Origin: Rhodothermales bacterium
Lineage (GTDB): Bacteria; Bacteroidota; Rhodothermia; Rhodothermales; Bin80
Assembly: GCA_028278205.1 (NCBI GenBank)
Contig: JANQES010000024.1
Span: 1-38,045 of the forward strand
Direction of reading: 5' to 3'
DNA length: 38,045 bases
In this document: positions 1-7,810 of the stretch, one piece after another
How positions within the stretch are numbered: the first letter of the stretch is position 1
Layout of the letters: each line of letters starts with the position of its first letter
Made by a program: the position numbers and the translations under genes
Notes under the pieces: model-generated
Seen by the model: the letters and a program-made list of their open reading frames with translations, nothing else
The model's database searches: none
Told to the model about the DNA's origin: nothing

Positions 1-90
1 ACGGCGCGCAAACAGGGCAAGCATGTCTTCAAAGAACTATCGCGGGCGTTGCAAGAACCGGACTATGTCTTGATCCAGCCCGCTACCTAA
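1..90 (+). CDS. C-terminal fragment of a probable transposase (cut by window edge)
   Basis: An open frame enters from the left edge and stops at TAA 88-90, giving 29 residues that begin TARKQGKHVFKELSRAL. A TARKQG start followed by a helical tail resembles the extreme C-terminus of IS66-type and related transposases; this is pattern recognition only. The frame overlaps, on the opposite strand, the abnormal tail of the symporter gene that ends at 37. That is what one expects if an insertion sequence ended near base 90-105 and cut the symporter. No catalytic residues fall inside the window, so the family assignment is weak. Confidence 0.45.
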   Translation, partial: TARKQGKHVFKELSRALQEPDYVLIQPAT

Positions 91-1593
91 GTGATTACAA
101 AAGATGATATAGGCCGCCGTAAACACGATGCCGACGATCATCCCGCTGATGGCACCGTATTTGTTCATCCGTTTGGTAAAGATGCCCAGGATGATGGCCG
201 GGAAAAACGAAGCCGCCGCCAGCCCGAAGGCAAACGCCACGACCTGCGCCACAAAGCCCGGCGGGTTGATGCCGAAGTACCCGGCGATGCACACGGCAAT
301 GCCAGCAGTAACACGCGCCGTGCGAAGCTCGGTATGTTCGCTGATCCTGGGATTGATACCTTTCTTCAACAGATCGTGCGCCACCGACGTCGAGATCACC
401 AGCAGCAGACCCGCTGCCGTCGAGAGCGCGGCAGCCAGCCCGCCGGCAGCCACCAGCCCGATGACCCAGTTGGGCAACCCGGCGATCTCCGGATTCGCCA
501 GCACCATAATGTCGCGGTCGATGATCAGTTCATTCTCGACGGGCGATGCCGGCCCGACGTACTGAATCAGGCCGTCGCCGTTTTTGTCTTCGAAGGTGAT
601 CAGGCCGGTCGCTTCCCAGTTCGTGAACCAGGGCGGCACCTCGGCGTAGGGCGCATTCGAGACGGTGTTCAGGAGGTTGGTGCGAGCAAAAGCGGCCACA
701 GCGGGCGCGCAGGTGTAGAGCAGCGCGATGAAGACGAGCGCCCACCCGGCGCTGCTGCGCGCGGCAGAGACCTTCGGCACCGTGTAGAACCGCACGATAA
801 CGTGAGGCAGCCCGGCGGTGCCCACCATCAACGCCGCCGTGATGAAAAACACGTCGAGCGTCCCTTTGCGGCCATCGGTGTAGGCGTCGAAGCCGAGTTC
901 ACGGCTGAGGCCGTCGAGCTTGTCGAGCAGGAACGCGCCGGAGCCGTCGGCCATCGTATCGCCGAAACCGATCTGCGGGATCACGCTGCCGGTCATCAGC
1001 ATCGAGATGAAGATAGCCGGCACGAGGTAGGCGAAGATGAGCACGCAATACTGGGCCACCTGCGTATACGTGATGCCCTTCATCCCGCCCAGCACCGCGT
1101 AGAAAAACACGATCCCCATGCCGATGAGCACGCCGAGGTTGATGTCGATCTCCAGAAACCGCGAGAAGACGATGCCCACCCCCCGCATCTGCCCGGCCAC
1201 GTAGGTGAACGAGACGAAGATGGCGCACACGACGGCCACGAAACGCGCCGTCTGCGAATAGTACCGGTCGCCCACGAAGTCGGGCACGGTGAACTTGCCG
1301 AATTTGCGCAGATACGGCGCCAGCAGCAGGGCCAGCAGCACGTAGCCGCCCGTCCACCCCATCAGATAGACGCTGCCATCGCGCCCCATGAACGAGATCA
1401 GCCCGGCCATCGAGATGAACGAGGCGGCGCTCATCCAATCGGCGGCGGTCGCCATGCCGTTGATGACTGGCGGCACCCGCCCTCCGGCCACATAAAACTC
1501 CCCGGTCGAACTCGCCCGCGACCAGATCGCCACGCCGATGTAAAGGGCAAACGAGATGCCGACCAAGACGAAGGTCCAGGCTTGTACGGTCAT
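37..1593 (-). CDS. Sodium:solute symporter large subunit (VC_2705/ActP type), 3'-truncated
   Basis: Inner-membrane sodium/solute symporter of the SSS family, the subgroup that works with a DUF4212 small subunit (acetate or other carboxylates are the usual suggested substrates). The core is nearly textbook: FYVAGGRVPPVINGMATAAD, SFISMAGLISFMGRDGSVYL, KFTVPDFVGDRYYS and GLAAALSTAAGLLLVISTS are all present. The start is set at ATG 1593 (MTVQAWTFVLVG), where the family begins; an upstream in-frame extension to 1824 is repeat-rich and unlikely to be coding. Family members continue for roughly 50-60 residues after FTAAYII with a last membrane segment. Here the protein switches after TAAYIIF to an unrelated tail read antisense through the transposase fragment, and stops at 37. 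It is therefore probably a disrupted gene of 518 residues, possibly non-functional. Its DUF4212 partner lies 7.8 kb upstream. Confidence 0.88.
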   Translation of the reverse strand: MTVQAWTFVLVGISFALYIGVAIWSRASSTGEFYVAGGRVPPVINGMATAADWMSAASFISMAGLISFMGRDGSVYLMGWTGGYVLLALLLAPYLRKFGKFTVPDFVGDRYYSQTARFVAVVCAIFVSFTYVAGQMRGVGIVFSRFLEIDINLGVLIGMGIVFFYAVLGGMKGITYTQVAQYCVLIFAYLVPAIFISMLMTGSVIPQIGFGDTMADGSGAFLLDKLDGLSRELGFDAYTDGRKGTLDVFFITAALMVGTAGLPHVIVRFYTVPKVSAARSSAGWALVFIALLYTCAPAVAAFARTNLLNTVSNAPYAEVPPWFTNWEATGLITFEDKNGDGLIQYVGPASPVENELIIDRDIMVLANPEIAGLPNWVIGLVAAGGLAAALSTAAGLLLVISTSVAHDLLKKGINPRISEHTELRTARVTAGIAVCIAGYFGINPPGFVAQVVAFAFGLAAASFFPAIILGIFTKRMNKYGAISGMIVGIVFTAAYIIFCNHLGSGLDQDIVRFLQRPR

Positions 1594-1697
1594 GATAGGC
1601 AGGGGCGTGTGGTCCGGGGATTTGAAAGCCTGAAGATAAGCGCAGCGAGGAAAGGGAGAAAGGGTGAGCGGGAGAAAGGAGGATTTTAATGGGGAAT

Positions 1698-1756
1698 GGC
1701 GAACGGGGAATGGTCTTTCTTTGCCCCTATTGGCCCTTGGCCATTCCCTATTCGCC
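1698..1756. repeat. Hairpin of heptamer words (AATGGCG/AACGGGG)
   Basis: The left arm 1698-1715 (GGCGAACGGGGAATGGTC) is nearly the reverse complement of 1739-1756 (GGCCATTCCCTATTCGCC). The left arm is a run of degenerate 7-bp words starting near 1689. It lies between the symporter start and the subtilase terminator and belongs to the window-wide family of word-repeat hairpins. A G-rich run of GGGAGAAAGG-like words lies just before it at about 1651-1686. Confidence 0.7.
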
Positions 1757-1810
1757 AAAAAACCCGAAGCGGCCACTGCGAGCTTACGGGCTCGTAGTGA
1801 CCGCTCCGGG
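1757..1810 (-). terminator. Intrinsic terminator of the subtilase gene
   Basis: On the minus strand, a 20-bp stem (1810-1791 with 1782-1763, two or three mismatches or G:U pairs) closes an 8-base loop and is followed directly by six T at 1762-1757. It lies about 40 bases past the subtilase stop codon at 1849, a standard position for a rho-independent terminator. Confidence 0.85.
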
Positions 1811-1848
1811 TCTACCTTTTCCAAAAAATCCCCAGATTTTTTGGAATA

Positions 1849-3705
1849 TTATTTCATCAAGATGATGCTCTTGGTGAAGGTGCCGGCTTCAGTTTCCAGG
1901 CGCGTGAAGTAGGTGCCGCTGGGCAGTTGGTGCGCCGCGAAGCGAGCCTCGTGACTGCCCGAGCTCATGTGCCCATCGACAAGCACCTGCACCTGCTGAC
2001 CGAGCGCGTTGTAGACCGTCAGGCGCACCCGCTGGCTGCTCGGAAGCTGGAAGCTGATGGTCGTTTCGGGGTTGAACGGGTTCGGGTAGTTGCCCGTGAG
2101 CGCGGGCTTCTCCTGCATTTTGTTCGACGAGTTCATCGAAGCTTCCGAGCCGATGAGACCGGTCGTCGTCGTGGCGACGTTGCCGCCTTTGCCACCGCCG
2201 CAGACCGTGTGCGGGAAAGGCTCAGCGCTCCAGGTGACGTCGTCGTTGGCAACCGTGACTTCGTTGAGCGCGCCACCGGCGTTGAGGAAGCCCACCGTGG
2301 GGGCACCGCTCATGTCGGCACCGTTCTGCAGCGCTGTCAGAACCTGCGTCGGCGTCAACGTCGGGTCGGCGGCGATCATCATGGCCACCACAGCGGTCAC
2401 GTGCGGCGCGGCGAACGAGGTGCCGTCAACCTCTTTCCAGGTGCCGTCCGACTTGGCGACGATGATGTTTTCGCCGGGGGCGATGATGTCTACGCCCGTG
2501 TCCGCCGAGGTGCTGATAAAGTCGAGGCTCGAGTTGCCGGCGGCCACGGCGATGACACCGCTGACGTTGGCCGGGAACGCGGCGTCTTTGTTCGAAGCGC
2601 CAGCCGCGTAGTTGCCCGCCGCAGCGACCACCGTGATGCCGGCGTCGAGCGCAGCGTTGACGGCGTCTTCGACGACCGGCGAGTAGGCCATGCGCAGGCT
2701 CAGGTTGATCACGTCGGCGCCGTCGGCGATGCTCTGGTGGATGGCCAGGGCCACGTCGATGCTGCTGGGCGCATAGTCGCCGGCGTTGTAGGAGTAGACT
2801 TCCGGCATGTTGTTGTTGAGCATGGACGAACGCCCGTAGCAGCCGTTCGAGTTCCAGGAGCCGAGCAGGCCGCCGGCGCCGTCGTTGTCGTCGTTCTTGT
2901 CCGCGAGCAGGCTGACGACGTTGAGGCCGTGGTCCACCGGCGAGCCGCTGGTCGAAGCGACGAGCTTGTGCGTGACGGTCAGGCCGTCGATGTCGTCGCT
3001 GCTCTGCGACGAGGTGCCCACGCCGCTGTCGATGACCGAAATCTTGACAGCTTTCTGCGCGGTGACGTTGGGATGCCAGACAGCTTTCGAGAGAATCGTC
3101 GTCTCCAGGTTCCACTGATCGTCATAGTAAGGATCATTGGGGAAGCTATAAGGCGTCGTGGTAGACGGAGCGACGTAGGTGGGGTCGTCGAAGGCGCCGA
3201 CGTTCGGGATCTCGGCCAGGCCGAGGGTTTCAATCAAGGCGGTGCCGTCGCTGAGCGTGTCAGTCGTGATGATGTCGAAGAAGTCCTGGACCGGATCGGT
3301 CGAGCTGGCCGGCATCGTGACGAGGTCAACACCGAGCGTGCTGTCAAAAACGATGGTCATGCCGTGCATGTTGATCAGATGATCGCGCGTGTCCTGGTAG
3401 CCGCCGCTGCCGCCGCTACCGCCGCCGCCGCTGCCGCCGTTGTTGCCCTCATCCTGATACGCACCCATGATGATATCATGCGTGGTAGCCGACTGGTAGA
3501 CATTGCCCTGGTTGTCATCGACCATCCAGGTGGTGCTACCGGACTTGCTGGCGGACTGGACCGCCTCCTGCACATCGTAGCCGGTGTTGGTGATGGTGAT
3601 CTGGCCGCCCTGCATCTGGACAGTGACCTGGGCCTGAGCCGGCCCGTAGGAGAGAACGAGTAAGAGCGTGGCGAGCGCGAAGGCGCTAAGGTTGTAGTTA
3701 CGCAT
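1849..3705 (-). CDS. Secreted S8 (subtilisin-like) serine peptidase with T9SS sorting domain
   Basis: 618 residues. The N-terminus has a signal peptide (about 1-25, ending GPAQAQ). A propeptide-like region with a glycine/serine-rich linker (about 90-102) follows, then a subtilase domain opened by NDPYYDDQWNL. The catalytic triad is visible: Asp226 (ISVIDSGVG), His259 (PVDHGLNV) and Ser430 (DGTSFAAPH), with oxyanion Asn365 (AAAGNYAAG). The C-terminus from about 538 (NYPNPFNPETTISFQLP ... LPSGTYF ... IILMK) is a type A sorting domain for T9SS export or surface attachment. All catalytic residues are intact, so it should be an active exported protease. It has its own terminator (1757-1810) and a long upstream region holding a sequence box shared with the other secreted gene at 7811-9007. 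Its membership in an island with the CHAT gene is inferred from position. Confidence 0.93.
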   Translation of the reverse strand: MRNYNLSAFALATLLLVLSYGPAQAQVTVQMQGGQITITNTGYDVQEAVQSASKSGSTTWMVDDNQGNVYQSATTHDIIMGAYQDEGNNGGSGGGGSGGSGGYQDTRDHLINMHGMTIVFDSTLGVDLVTMPASSTDPVQDFFDIITTDTLSDGTALIETLGLAEIPNVGAFDDPTYVAPSTTTPYSFPNDPYYDDQWNLETTILSKAVWHPNVTAQKAVKISVIDSGVGTSSQSSDDIDGLTVTHKLVASTSGSPVDHGLNVVSLLADKNDDNDGAGGLLGSWNSNGCYGRSSMLNNNMPEVYSYNAGDYAPSSIDVALAIHQSIADGADVINLSLRMAYSPVVEDAVNAALDAGITVVAAAGNYAAGASNKDAAFPANVSGVIAVAAGNSSLDFISTSADTGVDIIAPGENIIVAKSDGTWKEVDGTSFAAPHVTAVVAMMIAADPTLTPTQVLTALQNGADMSGAPTVGFLNAGGALNEVTVANDDVTWSAEPFPHTVCGGGKGGNVATTTTGLIGSEASMNSSNKMQEKPALTGNYPNPFNPETTISFQLPSSQRVRLTVYNALGQQVQVLVDGHMSSGSHEARFAAHQLPSGTYFTRLETEAGTFTKSIILMK

Positions 3706-3905
3706 ACCGTTAACGGGTGGGTCTATAGTTGCAAGAATTGGTGAACGCGCTGCAACTCTTCACACGAGCTCACTTTCCCCTGTGATAACACAGCCTGCCT
3801 GCCATTGTTAAGCAAATTGGAAAAGAAGCAGTTGCTTAGCGAAAAAAGTGCTAGTGGAAGCATTTCCTTCTGTGCAACTGCATGGTAATAAATTTTTTAG
3901 CTCCT

Positions 3906-3955
3906 GAAAATGGGGAAGCACCCTCTTTGCTTATGGGAAGGTTCCCCATACTGCT
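3906..3955 (-). promoter_or_regulatory. Upstream box A, shared with the gene at 7811-9007
   Basis: About 200 bases upstream of the subtilase start lies a block that reads, on the plus strand, GAAAATGGGGAAGCA, a CT-rich run, TTTGCTTATGGGAAGG, then TTCCCCAT. It aligns along about 45 bases with 9183-9230, at a similar distance upstream of the other secreted gene and in the same orientation. It contains a palindrome ATGGG-N7-CCCAT (about 3934-3950). The remainder of the 443-base gap 3706-4148 is AT-rich, and apart from the terminator at 4085-4120 I see no gene in it. A regulatory role is inferred. Confidence 0.55.
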
Positions 3956-4084
3956 AAACCGATGTGTATCCCGCGATGGCTTATCCATTCAATTATTTAA
4001 TTAATTCCTTAATAAAACAAGAAATAAACTAAAACATCCTGGACAGAATTCATCACGAAACGGTTTGTCCATAAAAAATCCCCG

Positions 4085-4120
4085 ATAAAGAAAGGGTGCC
4101 CGCCGGAGCAACGGGCACCC
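4085..4120 (-). terminator. Intrinsic terminator of the CHAT gene
   Basis: The perfect 9-bp stem GGGTGCCCG (4094-4102) / CGGGCACCC (4112-4120) with a 9-base loop is followed on the minus strand by TTTCTTTAT. It begins 28 bases after the stop codon of the CHAT gene. Confidence 0.9.
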
Positions 4121-4148
4121 TATTCTTTTAGTGTAATATTTATAACGC

Positions 4149-7100
4149 TTACAACGGATCGCCCATGATGGTGAACGGCGCCCAGTAGAACGGATGCTGC
4201 GTAGCCGCATTGCGGATAAACTGCCGCTGCACCTCGGCCAGGGCCTTCGCTTTGCCGCCCGGCCCCAGCGCCCGATAGAACGACGTCATGAAGTCGCTGC
4301 TGATCCGGTCATTGATGGGCCAGAGGCTGGCCATGACGGTCGGGGTGCCGGCAGCCAGGAAGGCCTGGTTGAGCCCCACCCATTCCTCGCCGTTGGGGAT
4401 CTCCGAGACCAACCCGCCACTGAGGCCCGTCTCACACGCGCTCAGCGTCACGAGATAGGCGTTGAGTTTCATGCGGCCAATGGCTTCGACGTCCAGTTCC
4501 TTACCGTCGTAGAGTTCGAGGTGCGAACGCCACGGGGCGTTGGGCACAAACCGCCCGTGGGTGGCAAAGTGCAGGATGTCGAACTGCCCGGCGTTCTCGG
4601 TGAGGTTCTCCTGGGTGGCGTTCTCGCCCACGAGGGCGTAGCGCCGCTGCGCGCCCCCGGCGATAGCCGCCACTTCCCGGCGCGCTCCCGGCAGGCTGCC
4701 GTCCGGGTCAGCCAGCAGCAACATCGATTCCCAGCGCCGGGTGTTGCGGTCGCGGCTGAGTTTGAGAATACTGGCCGATGGCGTCACAGAAAGCGTGTAG
4801 TCTTCGATGAGGAACCGCCCGCTGGCATCTTGCAACGTGGCGAAGGGCAGGTAATAGAGCGCACCCTCGGGCACGATGTGCAGGTGCGTCACCGACGACG
4901 GCAGCGCCTCGACGACCGGCGCAACCAGATCTTGATAGAGTTGCCCGGACAACAATTCCCAGTCTTCGCCCGGCCCGGCTTCGGCGGTGCCGAGGCGTTC
5001 GCGGAACGTTCGGATGGTCTGGGTCAGGGCATCGCTCTGGATCGAGAGTTCTTTTTTGATGACCTGATCCGGCAAGACAATGTAGGCCACCGAGGCTTCT
5101 TCTTCCCGGCCCCGCGTGCCCAGCCGCCGCAGATCGTAGAGGATCATCGCTTCACCGTCTTCCAGCGTGGCGCGGGCCGCGTCTTCCGGAAGCGGGTTGA
5201 AGGTGAACATCGGACGCTCGGCGACCAGATTCGCCTGCACTTGCTGGTACATCGAGTCGGTGCGTTCATATTCACGACGCAACTGCGCCGAGCGCACCGC
5301 GAGGTAGCCCGTCGAATCGTCGTTGAGCGGTTCCGCCGAGATTTCCTGAGCGATGGCGCGCAGACGCCGGTCCAGTTCGATGGCCTTGTCGGTTGACTGG
5401 CTCATGTCGGGTTTTTGCTCGCGCTGCGCGGTGTAGAGCAAGTCTACCAGGCTTCGGCTACGCGCCCTTTCCATAAAGTGGAACGCTTCCTGGTCGCGGC
5501 CCTGGTTTTCGAGGAAGGAGGCGAAATATTCGTAGACCCGCGCCTTATTTTGCACGTAGGTGGCCCGGTTGTCCGCCGAAGCCAGATCGCCACGGACCGA
5601 CTCGATCAAGCGGATCGCTCTGGTAAAGGCCACTTCGGCCTCTGCAAGGTTGCCCAGGCACCACTGGGTCATCGCTTTGCCAAAGAGGGCATACCAGTTA
5701 AAGTCGGGGACGGCCATCTGTTCGTTGGCCGTCTCGGCCCGGCGGAAATGCTGGAGCGCCGCCTGGCACTCTCCCTGGCTAAAGGCGATGTCGCCGAGGC
5801 CTAAGGCTACCCGATACTGCACCCAGAACAAGGCCGGCGCCGCGCGCACAGCTTCGTTGAAGAGAACTTCAGCCTCTTCGTAGGCCGCCATGTCGAGCAA
5901 CGTCCAGGCTTTGGCAATGAGGATTTCAGCCTGAGTCAACCCTTTGACCTGGTCCAGAGCCAGGGCCAGATCATAGTAGCGCAGGGCTTGCTGGGTGTCG
6001 TTGACGCGGGAATAGGTGCGCGCAAGGCCCATATACGCTTCGGCCATCCGAAACTGATTACCAGTCTGCTCGACGGTTTCGAGCATGTTTTCGAAGTAGA
6101 CCTTGGCCGTGATAGGATCGCGAAGGTTGAGCGCCGTCAGGCCGAGCTTGAAAAAGCTTTCACGAGCCCGATGAGAGGATTTTGCCTGGCGGGCCAACTC
6201 CACACTGCGCGAATAGTGTTCATTGGCTTCATCATAATTGCCGTAGAGCCGTTCGGAGTCGCCCAGGGCCATGCGGGTAACGATCTCCTGGTCTGTGAGC
6301 TGGTATTGCCTGGCCAGCGAGAGCGCTTCCTCGCCTATTTCGCTCACCGCCTTATACCGCCCCATTTGAAGCCGCACCCGCGCCAACGACACGAGCGCGT
6401 TGACCTTTACGATGACCGTCCGGTTCGCTTCTGCCTCTTCGATAGCCTGTTCAAGCACCCGTTCGGCCTCGCTGAAGCGCATCATTCTGCTGAGCAACAA
6501 CCCGTGAAGGGCCACCACTTCGGCGTGCTGGGTAGGCACATGCTCGGCGTAGAGCACGTCGGCAGCGCGAACCAGCGGCACAGCCTCGTCAAAACGATTC
6601 TGTTGGACGTAGATGTTGGCCAGTCGCCAGAGGTTGTAGCCTTCGGTGGTTTCGTCGGCCAGTTCGCGGCTTTGCTTGAGCGCTTCGGTGATGAGGCCCT
6701 CGGCCTGTTTCATATCGCCGCTGCGCTGATAGAGCGTCCAGCCCAGGTTGCCGCGAAGGATAAGTTCTTGTTGGAGGTCGTGCTGAACCTTGGCAGCCTC
6801 AAGACCCCGCGCGAGGGCCTGTTCGAGCAAGTCGGGCTTACCCGTAAAGAAGTAGATGCGTCCGAATTCGCGATAGATCAGCGGATCGTTGGATGCCAGT
6901 TCCGCCGAGCGCGTCAGCATGGCTTCGCCCACTTCCCAGTCGCTGCGCAGCACTGCGGCATACCCCAGCCCGAAAGCCGCGCCTACCGCCGTCGAGTCGA
7001 TACCGAGTTGATGTTGCCAGATGGCTTCGATGGTGCTGACGGCGTCGGGCCAGGTCTCACTGACGATGAGCCGGGCCAGCGTCGGGTCGAGTTCGGGTGC

Positions 7101-7496
7101 CCGCGCCAGTTGTTGCCAGGGTGTGATGGCTTCGTTCTGGTCGAGGCGCAAGAGGGCGGCCTCTTTGTAAAGCCGGCTCAGCGGCGTGGGCGGCTGGATA
7201 TTGATCAGCGCGTCGCGGCACGGCTCGACGGTGTTGGTCTCCAGACAAATCCGAGCCAGCCGCAAATACAACGGCGACAAATGCGGATGTTCTTTGAGCA
7301 GTTCCAGCCCGGTAGCCAGCGCCGCATCGGGGCTCCGGCTGATCGAGCCGACCCAGTCCCAATAGATGCGCTGGTCAGGCGGCATGCGCTCCTCAGCCCG
7401 CATCGACAGCAACCCGATGATCCCCAGGCTGACCACCGTCAGCGCGAGCAGGCCTAAACCGAATTGCCGGGTATGGAGGCGTAGCCACCGGAGCAT
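4149..7496 (-). CDS. Membrane-anchored TPR-CHAT protease homologue
   Basis: 1115 residues from ATG 7496, chosen because AGGA lies 7 bases upstream; an in-frame ATG at 7532 has no such site. A short basic N-terminus (MLRWLRLHTRQ) and one membrane segment (about 12-32) predict that the rest is outside the cytoplasm. Roughly residues 70-700 are helical repeats of TPR type (for example AEAYMGLARTYSRVNDTQQA and LNLRDPITAKVYFENML). The C-terminal ~350 residues are a CHAT domain, a caspase-like fold, with the catalytic pair His980 (LHFATHGRF) and Cys1021 (LSACETGLSG), followed by the usual AFLAAGTPTVMASLWPIND stretch. CHAT proteins cleave protein targets when the TPR part senses a partner; partner and substrate are unknown here. 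It lies between two genes for exported T9SS cargo and has its own terminator. Confidence 0.93.
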   Translation of the reverse strand: MLRWLRLHTRQFGLGLLALTVVSLGIIGLLSMRAEERMPPDQRIYWDWVGSISRSPDAALATGLELLKEHPHLSPLYLRLARICLETNTVEPCRDALINIQPPTPLSRLYKEAALLRLDQNEAITPWQQLARAPELDPTLARLIVSETWPDAVSTIEAIWQHQLGIDSTAVGAAFGLGYAAVLRSDWEVGEAMLTRSAELASNDPLIYREFGRIYFFTGKPDLLEQALARGLEAAKVQHDLQQELILRGNLGWTLYQRSGDMKQAEGLITEALKQSRELADETTEGYNLWRLANIYVQQNRFDEAVPLVRAADVLYAEHVPTQHAEVVALHGLLLSRMMRFSEAERVLEQAIEEAEANRTVIVKVNALVSLARVRLQMGRYKAVSEIGEEALSLARQYQLTDQEIVTRMALGDSERLYGNYDEANEHYSRSVELARQAKSSHRARESFFKLGLTALNLRDPITAKVYFENMLETVEQTGNQFRMAEAYMGLARTYSRVNDTQQALRYYDLALALDQVKGLTQAEILIAKAWTLLDMAAYEEAEVLFNEAVRAAPALFWVQYRVALGLGDIAFSQGECQAALQHFRRAETANEQMAVPDFNWYALFGKAMTQWCLGNLAEAEVAFTRAIRLIESVRGDLASADNRATYVQNKARVYEYFASFLENQGRDQEAFHFMERARSRSLVDLLYTAQREQKPDMSQSTDKAIELDRRLRAIAQEISAEPLNDDSTGYLAVRSAQLRREYERTDSMYQQVQANLVAERPMFTFNPLPEDAARATLEDGEAMILYDLRRLGTRGREEEASVAYIVLPDQVIKKELSIQSDALTQTIRTFRERLGTAEAGPGEDWELLSGQLYQDLVAPVVEALPSSVTHLHIVPEGALYYLPFATLQDASGRFLIEDYTLSVTPSASILKLSRDRNTRRWESMLLLADPDGSLPGARREVAAIAGGAQRRYALVGENATQENLTENAGQFDILHFATHGRFVPNAPWRSHLELYDGKELDVEAIGRMKLNAYLVTLSACETGLSGGLVSEIPNGEEWVGLNQAFLAAGTPTVMASLWPINDRISSDFMTSFYRALGPGGKAKALAEVQRQFIRNAATQHPFYWAPFTIMGDPL

Positions 7497-7686
7497 GAGA
7501 ACGTCCTGATGGATGTAGAAGCTATTTAGCAATTGTTCGTGACCAAAGAAAGTCCGTACGCTATAACTTTACACGCAGAACGCCTTGAAGCAGACCCCTC
7601 TTTTCCCTTTAAAACGTCCTCCCGGCCCGCGACCCGCCACATGCTCACGTTGTGGCTCTCAGACGCGCGGCCTGTGTACCAGATGC

Positions 7687-7725
7687 CCAACGTGACCAGC
7701 ACGACCATCGCGCCGGTCACGTTGG
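7687..7725. repeat. 11-bp perfect inverted repeat in the gap upstream of the CHAT gene
   Basis: CCAACGTGACC (7687-7697) and GGTCACGTTGG (7715-7725) flank a 17-base spacer. It could be an operator or an RNA hairpin. The surrounding 314-base gap (7497-7810) holds no gene I trust; a GAAGCAGACCCCTC stretch at 7587 weakly resembles part of boxes A and B. Confidence 0.6.
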
Positions 7726-7810
7726 ACCTTCTGTTCAGGGTTTCGATATGTCGGCAACAAGCAAACATTCGGTAGTCCTATGCGTGCGTGTAATCGTTTA
7801 CCTTCCCCAA

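Noticed and set aside
91..1689. Long plus-strand open frame opposite the symporter
   Set aside because: Its product is Arg/His/Asp-rich with no domain, and the minus strand encodes a clear SSS symporter. It is an antisense shadow of GC-rich coding DNA.
1927..3663. 578-codon plus-strand frame opposite the subtilase
   Set aside because: Valine/arginine/alanine-rich shadow; the minus strand has a full catalytic triad, signal peptide and sorting domain.
4194..7457. Several long plus-strand frames opposite the CHAT gene
   Set aside because: No recognisable motif, and the composition is that of reverse-strand translation. The CHAT/TPR reading is unmistakable.
7526..7768. 80-codon minus-strand frame with a hydrophobic stretch upstream of the CHAT gene
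   Set aside because: No ribosome site, an odd basic C-terminus, and the opposite strand is equally open. It could be a small membrane protein, but support is too thin.
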